Source: an uncultured bacterium
GTDB taxonomy: Bacteria > Bacillota > Clostridia > Oscillospirales > Ruminococcaceae
Direction: 5' to 3'
NCBI GenBank assembly: GCA_905214345.1
Contig: CAJMLV010000054.1
Coordinates: 1 to 15,673 of the forward strand
DNA length: 15,673 bases
Position numbers and translations under genes: made by a program. A model generated the notes under the pieces. That model was not told where the DNA came from. It was given only the letters and a program-made list of their open reading frames with translations, and searched no databases. Below, piece after piece: positions 1 through 5,057 of this stretch (positions are counted from its first letter, which is position 1; each line of letters starts with the position of its first letter).

Positions 1-373
1 ACTGTCCCTTGAGCGTGTCCAGATACTGCCGCAGGATGGTCTCACGGCTCATGGCGTTCACCAGGGAGACCTCCATGCCGGAGAGCTGAATGTCAGCAGG
101 CATCAGGTCAACTCCTTCTGAATGGTGCAGAATACCCTCACCGGGCTTGATTGGCTCATCCATCAGAATACGGCCCATAGCGTCGGACAGGGTAAATGGC
201 AGCTTGTCCGGCTGGGGATGGCCCAGGCTGATGGTCAGGCTGCCTTGCGGGTCCCCGTCGATCAGCAGCACTTTCTTTCCGGCCTGCGCCAGCCCAATCC
301 CCAGGTTCGCGCAGGTGGTTGTCTTGCCAACGCCGCCTTTCTGGTTGGCGATGGCGATGATTTGCGTGTTCAA
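1..373 (-). CDS. parA: ParA/Soj-family partitioning ATPase, N-terminal part (cut by window edge)
   Basis: The reading frame runs off the left edge; about 124 residues are visible of a family usually 250-280 long. It has the deviant Walker A loop QKGGVGKTTT at residues 11-20 and the Walker A' strand LLIDGDPQG at about 36-44, the signature of ParA/Soj/MinD ATPases that dimerise on DNA and segregate plasmids or integrative elements. I chose the TTG at 371-373 because GAGGTG sits six bases upstream; an in-frame GTG three codons earlier would overlap that ribosome-binding site. No parB or replication gene is visible, so whether it serves a plasmid, an integrative conjugative element (ICE) or a decayed island is inference. 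A terminator-like hairpin lies just upstream and no good promoter was seen between that hairpin and the start. Confidence 0.88.
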   Translation of the reverse strand, partial: MNTQIIAIANQKGGVGKTTTCANLGIGLAQAGKKVLLIDGDPQGSLTISLGHPQPDKLPFTLSDAMGRILMDEPIKPGEGILHHSEGVDLMPADIQLSGMEVSLVNAMSRETILRQYLDTLKGQ

Positions 374-430
374 TGACTTCACCTCATTTCTGATTGGTGT
401 TGTCATGTGCCTGCACAGCAGTCCTGGAAA

Positions 431-465
431 TGACAAAAGCCGCCACTCGAAACAAGTGACGGCTT
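431..465 (-). terminator. Terminator-like hairpin upstream of parA
   Basis: AAGCCG (437-442) pairs with CGGCTT (460-465), and after one mismatch CACT (444-447) pairs with AGTG. On the minus strand the stem is followed by TTTTGT. It would stop transcription entering parA from the right, or act as an attenuator in its leader. Confidence 0.5.
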
Positions 466-530
466 CGCCTAAATCCAATATTCTGCTGTGTTTGAAATCA
501 AAAGGCTTTGAGTTCCTTTCTGCTATTCAT

Positions 531-558
531 TTGTCGTTAATGAAACACCCCCTATAAT
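531..558 (+). promoter_or_regulatory. Possible promoter facing the integrase remnant
   Basis: TTGTCG (531-536), a 16-bp gap, and TATAAT (553-558) on the plus strand. No intact gene follows; the next coding sequence is only the integrase 3' end, so the site may be a relic or chance in AT-rich DNA. Confidence 0.3.
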
Positions 559-675
559 TCGACTTATTTCAGTATGATTTTTCGGTTTGGAAAAGGATGA
601 AAAAACCAGACTGAAAACCTCAAAACCCTTGATTCTACGGGGCTTTTCCGGTTTGTCGTAATTATACCGTAAGGG

Positions 676-873
676 CACTCCTGCGCCAGTCTGCTGCTGA
701 AGCAGGGCGTGCCCATGAAGCAGATCCAGGAGTGGCTGGGCCACAGCGACATCTCCACCACAGCCAACATCTACGCCCACCTGGATTCCCAGTCCAAGCA
801 GCTGAGCGCCGCCACCATGGAGCAGGCGCTGCCACTGCCGGAGAGTGGAGTGACCAATCGTTGGCAGACATAA
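676..873 (+). pseudogene. Tyrosine recombinase (phage/ICE integrase), C-terminal remnant
   Basis: The frame starting at CAC 676 gives 65 codons and a TAA stop at 871-873, with no start codon of its own. It begins at HSCASLLL, the piece after the conserved Arg of the R-H-x-x-R box, then QEWLGHSDISTTANIYAHLD, which carries the conserved GH and the catalytic tyrosine (Y of NIYAH). Integrases of this family are about 380-420 residues, so roughly five sixths are missing. Homology stops abruptly at 675, where AT-rich DNA begins, which suggests deletion or recombination. It runs convergently with the fic gene, 39 bases away. It marks the island as once mobile and cannot be active as it stands. Confidence 0.85.
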
Positions 874-912
874 ACAAGGCGAGGGCCGGAAAATCCAGCT
901 CCCGCTTTGTGA

Positions 913-1512
913 TCAATCCATTTCCGCTTCGATTCCCTGTTCCAGAACCTGCCGCAGCAGCATATCCATACCTTGCGACGCCTGTATGGTGGCAATCATC
1001 AGTAAGTCTGTATCCAACTGGGAAAAGTCCAGATGATAACCCGCATGGCGACATAGCTGAGAGAGAAAAACTCGTTGCGTTCGGCCATTGCCTTCCCGAA
1101 AAGGATGCAGTTCATTGGTACGTTGGTAAAAATCTGTGAGCTGTAAAACAAATTCCGGTTTTTCCAACCCCACCAGAAACTTTTCCTCTTTCAAACGCGA
1201 AAAAATCGCCTGGGCAACACGGTTTATTTCCCCGGCCGGGCAGAACATCGTGCCTTTTTTCGACAGGTCAATGGTGCGAACCTCACCAGCCCATTCATAC
1301 AGGTCTTCAAACAACCAGCGGTGGATGGATTTATAATGTGCAAAATCAAAGGTCTCGCACAGGGGCTTTGCTTCCCACATGGCTGCCTTGGCGGGAACCA
1401 CTGCAGCTTCTACCTCTGCAAGAGCTTCCGAATCCCGCAGTCCGAATTTGTTGATTAGAACGGTTGTTCCTTCATAGCAGCCGCTGGTAGCCGCATCCAC
1501 GGTATATGGCAT
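913..1512 (-). CDS. fic: Fic-domain protein, probable AMP-transferase toxin
   Basis: The 199-residue protein carries the complete Fic motif HPFREGNGRTQR at residues 136-147, matching the HPFxxGNGRxxR needed for AMP transfer from ATP; the target-docking flap region is recognisable at YEWAGEVRTIDLSKKGTMF (72-90). Family members of this size without an N-terminal inhibitory helix are VbhT/class I toxins whose inhibitor is a separate small protein. That protein is encoded immediately upstream, three bases away, and its last codons contain the AAGGGG ribosome-binding site for fic, so the two are probably translationally coupled. Known VbhT-type toxins modify DNA gyrase and topoisomerase IV; the target here is inferred. 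The C-terminus lacks extra domains. Base composition is lower in GC than the arginine operon, consistent with acquisition. Confidence 0.93.
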   Translation of the reverse strand: MPYTVDAATSGCYEGTTVLINKFGLRDSEALAEVEAAVVPAKAAMWEAKPLCETFDFAHYKSIHRWLFEDLYEWAGEVRTIDLSKKGTMFCPAGEINRVAQAIFSRLKEEKFLVGLEKPEFVLQLTDFYQRTNELHPFREGNGRTQRVFLSQLCRHAGYHLDFSQLDTDLLMIATIQASQGMDMLLRQVLEQGIEAEMD

Positions 1513-1515
1513 AGT

Positions 1516-1686
1516 TTACCCCTTTTGCCGCTTGTTGAGAATTTCCTTCACAAGACTGTCGACGTTCACTTCACCGTTCAGCAACCTTTGACAGTTGCGC
1601 GTCACTTCCGGTGTGACCGGGAAACCTTCCATCGCAGAAGATGCCAACGCGCTTTTCAGGGCTTGCTCTTTGGTAACAGGTGCCAT
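1516..1686 (-). CDS. VbhA-like antitoxin of the Fic toxin
   Basis: A 56-residue protein with the class I Fic inhibition motif S/T-x-x-x-E-G as SSAMEG at residues 16-21; Glu20 would be the residue that reaches into the ATP site and blocks productive binding. The C-terminal half (PEVTRNCQRLLNGEVNVDS) looks like the usual VbhA family tail. I chose the ATG at 1684-1686 because GGAGGC lies six bases upstream; a longer frame reading from 1740 would run through the tRNA terminator and is not credible. The gene directly precedes fic. Only 12 bases separate its start from the T-run of the tRNA-Ser terminator, so its promoter must overlap the tRNA or it depends on read-through. Confidence 0.88.
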   Translation of the reverse strand: MAPVTKEQALKSALASSAMEGFPVTPEVTRNCQRLLNGEVNVDSLVKEILNKRQKG

Positions 1687-1698
1687 TTCTGCCTCCTC

Positions 1699-1736
1699 AA
1701 AAAACAGGAGGCAAGGACGTTTCCGTCCTTGCCTCC
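1699..1736 (-). terminator. Rho-independent terminator of tRNA-Ser
   Basis: A perfect 13-bp stem (1707-1719 with 1724-1736) closed by a four-base loop and followed on the minus strand by TG and six Ts. It starts five bases after the encoded CCA end of the tRNA, so it clearly belongs to the tRNA transcript. The antitoxin ribosome-binding site follows at once. Confidence 0.92.
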
Positions 1737-1741
1737 CCATT

Positions 1742-1833
1742 TGGCGGAGATGGTGGGAGTCGAACCCACGCGCCTCTCTCGAGACCTAAAGCATTTCGAG
1801 TGCTCCCTCTTACGACCTCTTGAGTACATCTCC
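1742..1833 (-). tRNA. serU: tRNA-Ser (anticodon CGA)
   Basis: The minus strand folds as a class II tRNA. The acceptor stem is GGAGATG with CATCTCC, then discriminator G and encoded CCA. The D stem is CTC/GAG. The anticodon arm is GAGCA-CTCGAAA-TGCTT, giving anticodon CGA (reads UCG). It has a long variable arm containing GTCTCGAGAGAGGC, and a T arm GTGGG-TTCGACT-CCCAC. A strong terminator follows directly. No convincing promoter sits within 40 bases upstream; the best one is at 2247-2275, beyond two degenerate tRNA-Ser-like copies. The 3' side adjoins the Fic/integrase/ParA remnants, the usual place for island insertion. The gene symbol follows the E. coli name for tRNA-Ser(CGA). Confidence 0.95.
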
Positions 1834-1954
1834 ATATTTAATTTTTCCAGCACCGCCTTGCAAACATTTCGGAAAAATGCAAGATTTCGATGCAAGATAA
1901 GCGGATAAAAACCGGATGCATACCCCGGGCAAATCCCGCCGTCACGCCATTCGC

Positions 1955-2023
1955 GGCGGACGAATCGGCCAGCGGGCTGCAAACTTTCGAGTCACGCCTC
2001 TTCGACCACTTGAGTACTGCTCC
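1955..2023 (-). pseudogene. Degenerate tRNA-Ser-like copy 1
   Basis: On the minus strand the 69-base unit starts GGAGCAGTACTCAAGTGG and contains an intact serine-type D arm and the anticodon-loop sequence CTCGAAA. Sequence 3' of the loop does not pair with the 5' anticodon stem (CGTGA against GTTTG). The end, CGATTCGTCCGCC, resembles a tRNA-Ser T loop joined to the terminal TCCGCC, with about 12 bases of T and acceptor stem missing and no CCA. It cannot form a normal tRNA. It is either a decayed duplicate or a tRNA-like RNA of other use. Confidence 0.7.
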
Positions 2024-2143
2024 CTATTCAATTTTGACGGCCCGTCCTGCGGGCCCTTTGGAAAAATGCAAGATTTCGATGCAAGATACGGGCGGAAATT
2101 TTCGACGCACACCCTGCTTTTTGCCCCGTGTGAAGCCAAACCC

Positions 2144-2212
2144 GGCGGACGAATCGACCAGTGGGCCGGGGCCTTTCGAGTGCGACCTCTTCGACCACTT
2201 GAGTAATGCTCC
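2144..2212 (-). pseudogene. Degenerate tRNA-Ser-like copy 2
   Basis: This second 69-base unit begins GGAGCATTACTCAAGTGG on the minus strand. It matches copy 1 at 26 of the first 27 bases, at CTCGAAA, and at almost all of the last 23 bases, while the anticodon-stem flanks differ (TCGCA against GGCCC) and do not pair. It has the same 3' deletion as copy 1, so the two copies descend from each other rather than from independent decay of the intact gene. It lies immediately behind the promoter at 2247-2275 and is probably transcribed. Confidence 0.7.
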
Positions 2213-2217
2213 TTATT

Positions 2218-2238
2218 CGCTGTGCACCCGGCACAGCG
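2218..2238 (-). promoter_or_regulatory. Leader hairpin of the tRNA-Ser array transcript
   Basis: CGCTGTGC (2218-2225) and GCACAGCG (2231-2238) form a perfect 8-bp stem with a five-base loop. It lies a few bases after the expected transcription start and six bases before copy 2. There is no T-run, so it is not a terminator; it could be an RNase processing or 5' protection element. Confidence 0.6.
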
Positions 2239-2246
2239 TACAAATC

Positions 2247-2275
2247 ATTATACCAAACCGGATTCCCTGCGTCAA
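2247..2275 (-). promoter_or_regulatory. Strong promoter reading into the tRNA-Ser-like array
   Basis: On the minus strand TTGACG (2270-2275), a 17-bp gap and TATAAT (2247-2252), with TGG just before the -10 (extended -10). This is among the best promoters in the window and points at the two degenerate copies and the intact tRNA-Ser, about 400 bases further on. Confidence 0.85.
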
Positions 2276-2318
2276 GGGTCATGCAGCGTTCTGCCGCTCT
2301 TTTTGGGGCGTTCGTCCC

Positions 2319-2837
2319 TCAAAACAGCCGCTGCTTCTGCACCGGACCGGGGGCGAAGGGAGTCTCCTCGTGGTGGCGGCGGATAAAGACCTCCCGGGTC
2401 TTTTTGTCCACACCGCGGCCGTGGGCCTTGGGCACCGAGGAAAAAGTGCAGCTGATGTTATAATACCCCCGCATATGGGCCACCAGGTACTGGGCCACGG
2501 CGGGCAGGCAGTCGGTATCGTCGATATTTTCGTAGTTGTAGTCGTTATACCGGAAAGGCGTTTCCTCCCCGCCGCAGATCAGGATGATGCCCTCAGCATC
2601 CAGGCGCACCTCATCCACCACGCTCTGGCGCATACCCGCCACACCGCACTCGCTGGCGATGCGGGCAGCCCGTTCCCGCTGGTCCATGGGCACCGACTGA
2701 GGGTCCAGGGCTTCGCTGCCCCGCTGGCCGATCTCCAAAAGAATATCCCGCATCATGCGGCTTTCCACCAGGGGACGGATCTTCTCCTTGGCACGCACTT
2801 CCCCTGTTTTCGCCTGGATCTTGCGGATGAGCCCCAT
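2319..2837 (-). CDS. Hypothetical protein, 172 residues
   Basis: I do not recognise the family. The ATG at 2835-2837 follows AGGAGG at ten bases, better than the longer frame starting at 2960, which would begin inside the argD terminator. The N-terminal third is basic and likely helical (MGLIRKIQAKTGEVRAKEKIRP). The C-terminal part is richer in strands and aromatic residues (FRYNDYNYENIDD, MRGYYNISCTF). It has no signal peptide, no long hydrophobic segment and no catalytic motif I can name. It is probably cytoplasmic. Composition matches the core genome, so it is likely a lineage-specific chromosomal gene. It follows the arginine operon on the same strand but has its own promoter candidate behind the operon terminator. 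No clear terminator follows it. Confidence 0.75.
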   Translation of the reverse strand: MGLIRKIQAKTGEVRAKEKIRPLVESRMMRDILLEIGQRGSEALDPQSVPMDQRERAARIASECGVAGMRQSVVDEVRLDAEGIILICGGEETPFRYNDYNYENIDDTDCLPAVAQYLVAHMRGYYNISCTFSSVPKAHGRGVDKKTREVFIRRHHEETPFAPGPVQKQRLF

Positions 2838-2907
2838 TGCCGACGTCCCTCCTGTTGATACATTCCCAAAACGAGCAGGCAGCAGTCCGGCTACTGCCCC
2901 AATGATA

Positions 2908-2916
2908 AGTATACCA
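2908..2916 (-). promoter_or_regulatory. Extended -10 promoter candidate for the hypothetical gene
   Basis: TGGTATACT on the minus strand, directly behind the argD terminator. The -35 at 17-bp distance is poor. A start near 2901 would give a leader of about 64 bases. Confidence 0.45.
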
Positions 2917-2958
2917 CAATAAAACGGGGCGCGCCACAGAAAATTTGCAGCGCGCCCC
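2917..2958 (-). terminator. Terminator of the arginine operon
   Basis: GGGGCGCGC (2926-2934) pairs perfectly with GCGCGCCCC (2950-2958), followed on the minus strand by GTTTTATTGT. It starts 22 bases after the argD stop codon. Confidence 0.88.
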
Positions 2959-2979
2959 ATTGGGCTGTTTTTCAGTTTA

Positions 2980-4158
2980 TCAGGCGTTTTCCAGCACCTT
3001 GCCCAGGATCTCCAGGGCCTTTTTCACATCCTGTTGGGTGAGGATCAGCGGCGGCAGCAGGCGGATGCGGTCCTTGGCGGTGAGCACCAGCAGACCGTTG
3101 GCCTCGCAGGCGGCGCGCACATCGGCGGCTTTCAGGCCGTCGGCCAGCTGAATACCGATCATCAGGCCCAGACCGCTGACTCCCTGCACATGGGGCAGGG
3201 TGCGCAGACCGGTCCACAGGGCGGCGGCGCAGTCGTTGACGTTCTGCAAAAACTCCTCATCCATGGCATCCAGCACGGCGCAGGCACCGGCGCAGGACAC
3301 CGGGTTGCCGCCGAAGGTGGACCCGTGGCTGCCGGGGCCCATGTGGGAGGCCACCTTTTCGGTGGTAACCACCGCGCCGATGGGCAACCCGCCCCCCAGG
3401 CCCTTGGCCAGGGTGACGATGTCCGGGTGGAGGTGATAGTTCTCACAGGCCAGGAACTTGCCGGTGCGGCCCACGCCGGTCTGCACCTCGTCCACAATAA
3501 GCAGAATATCCTTCGCCGCGCAGAAATCCGCCACGGCATGGACGTATTCGGGGTCCAGGGCCACCACGCCGCCCTCGCCCTGCACCAGTTCCATCATGAC
3601 GGCGCAGGTATGTTCATCGGCGGCGGCCTCCAGGGCGGCAAAGTCCCCGGCAGGCACATAGGCGAAATCTTCGGGGAAAGGCCCGAAATCATGGTGGAAC
3701 ACATCCTGGCCGGTGGCGGTGAGGGTGGCCAGGGTGCGGCCGTGGAAGGAGTTCACCAGGGTGATGACCTTGCTGCGGCCCGCTCCGTAGGTATCCACGC
3801 TGTATTTGCGGGCGCACTTGATGGCGCCCTCGTTGGCTTCGGCACCGGAGTTGCCGAAGAACACCCGGTCCATGCCGGTGCGCTGGCAGATGCGCCGGGC
3901 CAGACGGCCGCAGGGGGCGGTGTAGTACAGGTTGGAGGTGTGCTGTACCTTGCCTGCCTGTTCGGTGACCGCTGCCACCCAGGCCGGGTGGGCGAAGCCC
4001 AGGGAATTGACCCCGATGCCGGAGGTGAAATCCAGGTATTTGCGGCCTTCGGCGTCGATGGCCGTCATGCCCTCGCCCCGCTCAATGACCACGGGACTGC
4101 GGCCGTAGGTGTGCATGATGTATTTGTTGTCCCGGTCCATGACCTTCTGGGTATTCAT
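2980..4158 (-). CDS. argD: Acetylornithine aminotransferase
   Basis: This 392-residue protein is a class III PLP-dependent aminotransferase that converts N-acetylglutamate semialdehyde and glutamate to N-acetylornithine and 2-oxoglutarate. Visible signatures are FTSGIGVNSLGFAHP (44-58), FGNSGAEANE (101-110), SFHGRTLATL (137-146), DEVQTGVGRTG (223-233) and the Schiff-base lysine K252 in LAKGLGGGLPIG. Length is normal for ArgD. AAGGAGG lies eight bases before the ATG. It is the last gene of the operon, 21 bases after argB, and the terminator follows. Related ornithine or GABA aminotransferases share the fold, but the operon context fixes the call. Confidence 0.97.
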   Translation of the reverse strand: MNTQKVMDRDNKYIMHTYGRSPVVIERGEGMTAIDAEGRKYLDFTSGIGVNSLGFAHPAWVAAVTEQAGKVQHTSNLYYTAPCGRLARRICQRTGMDRVFFGNSGAEANEGAIKCARKYSVDTYGAGRSKVITLVNSFHGRTLATLTATGQDVFHHDFGPFPEDFAYVPAGDFAALEAAADEHTCAVMMELVQGEGGVVALDPEYVHAVADFCAAKDILLIVDEVQTGVGRTGKFLACENYHLHPDIVTLAKGLGGGLPIGAVVTTEKVASHMGPGSHGSTFGGNPVSCAGACAVLDAMDEEFLQNVNDCAAALWTGLRTLPHVQGVSGLGLMIGIQLADGLKAADVRAACEANGLLVLTAKDRIRLLPPLILTQQDVKKALEILGKVLENA

Positions 4159-4179
4159 GGCAGAAACCTCCTTGCCTGA

Positions 4180-5037
4180 TCAGCGGTTGCGGTTGCGGTA
4201 AAACAGGGTGCCGGACCCGCGGTCGGAGAACATCTCCAGCAGAATGGAATGGGGCACCCGGCCGTCGATGATGACGGCTTCGTTCACACCGCGGCGGATG
4301 GCGTCGGCCATGCCGTCGATCTTGGGCAGCATGCCCCCGGCGATGATGCCCTCGGCCTTGTAGGCTTCGATCTCGGAGAGTTCCACCTCCGGGATGAGGG
4401 TGGAATCGTCATCCTTATCCCGCAGCAGGCCGGTGATGTCGGTCATGGAGACCAGCTTTTCGGCGCCCAGGGCCACGGCGATGGCCGCGGCGGCGGTGTC
4501 GGCGTTGACATTGTAGAGCACGCCGTTCTCCGGGTCCATGCCCACGGTGGCCACCACCGGGATGAACTGGTCGTCCAGCAGGTGGTTGATCAAAGTGGTG
4601 CTGATGCCGGTGATCTCGCCCACAAAGCCCAGGTCGGCCTTGGTGTAGCGGCGGCAGCTGATGGTGTTGCCGTCCATGCCGCACAGGCCCACGCCCCGGC
4701 CCTTGAGCAGGGCCACCAGGTCCTTGTTCACCTGCCCGGCCAGCACCTGCTGCACCACAGCCATGGTCTCGGCGTCGGTGTAGCGCAGGCCGTTCACGAA
4801 TTTGGATTCAATGCCCAGCTTTTTGAGCATGGAGTTGATGGCGGGGCCGCCCCCGTGGACCAGCACCACCCGCACCCCCAGCAGGGTCAGGGTGACCAGG
4901 TCGTTCATCACGGCCAGTTTCAGCTGGCCGTTGACCATGGCGTTGCCGCCGTACTTGATGACCAGGGTCTTGCCGTGGTATTTCTGGATATAGGGCGTGG
5001 CTTCGGAAAAAAGCCGTGCCATCTCTTCGTTTTTCAT
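4180..5037 (-). CDS. argB: Acetylglutamate kinase
   Basis: The 285-residue protein belongs to the amino acid kinase family and phosphorylates N-acetylglutamate with ATP. It shows VIKYGGNAM (26-34, K28 catalytic) and the substrate loop VHGGGPAIN (60-68). About 20 residues precede the first strand, matching the N-terminal helix of arginine-inhibited hexameric kinases. The C-terminus HSILLEMFSDRGSGT (about 263-277) fits the H-x-x-L...G-x-G-T signature reported for that class, so feedback inhibition by arginine is a reasonable inference. That is expected in a pathway where ArgJ recycles the acetyl group and ArgB becomes the control point. A GGGGGAG ribosome-binding site precedes the ATG, and 20 bases separate it from argJ. 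Confidence 0.97.
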   Translation of the reverse strand: MKNEEMARLFSEATPYIQKYHGKTLVIKYGGNAMVNGQLKLAVMNDLVTLTLLGVRVVLVHGGGPAINSMLKKLGIESKFVNGLRYTDAETMAVVQQVLAGQVNKDLVALLKGRGVGLCGMDGNTISCRRYTKADLGFVGEITGISTTLINHLLDDQFIPVVATVGMDPENGVLYNVNADTAAAAIAVALGAEKLVSMTDITGLLRDKDDDSTLIPEVELSEIEAYKAEGIIAGGMLPKIDGMADAIRRGVNEAVIIDGRVPHSILLEMFSDRGSGTLFYRNRNR

Positions 5038-5057
5038 GGTCTTTCTCCCCCGTTTGC

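Larger units (their letters stand above)
374..675. other. AT-rich gap between parA and the integrase remnant
   Basis: I see no credible gene in these 300 bases; the short open frames lack ribosome-binding sites and family resemblance. The stretch is clearly more AT-rich than the rest of the window. It holds an inverted repeat (TTGTCAT at 400-406, ATGACAA at 430-436), a terminator-like hairpin (437-465), a plus-strand promoter candidate (531-558), and an isolated minus-strand TATAAT (661-666) without a clear -35. The left-hand limit of the integrase homology at 676 suggests a deletion or recombination breakpoint here. Confidence 0.6.
1794..2212 (-). repeat. Tandem repeat derived from tRNA-Ser, period about 190 bp
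   Basis: The 5' half of the real tRNA (1794-1833) recurs at 1985-2023 and 2174-2212, spaced 191 and 189 bp. The blocks share TTTCGAG, CTTGAGTA and CTCC in order (plus-strand reading). Between them an identical 29-bp block, beginning GGAAAAATGCAAG, occurs at 1871-1899 and 2060-2088. A 22-bp block beginning GGCGGACGAATCG occurs with two differences at 1955-1976 and 2144-2165. On the minus strand the 29-bp block contains ATCTTGCAT twice. Parts between the blocks have diverged or gained GC hairpins (for example 2039-2055), so the array is old or only pieces are conserved. Confidence 0.88.

Noticed and set aside
523..780. 85-codon minus-strand frame over the AT-rich gap and integrase remnant
   Set aside because: It runs antisense to the integrase C-terminus, lacks a ribosome-binding site and has no resemblance to known proteins.
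1525..1908. Plus-strand frame with VGVEPTRLSRDL
   Set aside because: This is the well-known spurious peptide from the reverse strand of a tRNA-Ser gene.
1794..2212. CRISPR-like interpretation of the regularly spaced repeats
   Set aside because: The period is about 190 bp, there are only three tRNA-derived blocks, and the spacers themselves share sequence; nothing matches a CRISPR array.
1794..2275. T-box riboswitch in the leader of the array
   Set aside because: No T-box consensus (UGGNACC) or antiterminator is visible; the similarity is to tRNA itself.
1890..2858. 322-codon plus-strand frame across the tRNA-like repeats
   Set aside because: It is the antisense of the repeats and of the hypothetical gene. 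The repeated peptide (ADES.SG...FE..LFDHLS.APYS) only reflects the DNA repeat; such peptides are a known kind of spurious annotation next to tRNAs.
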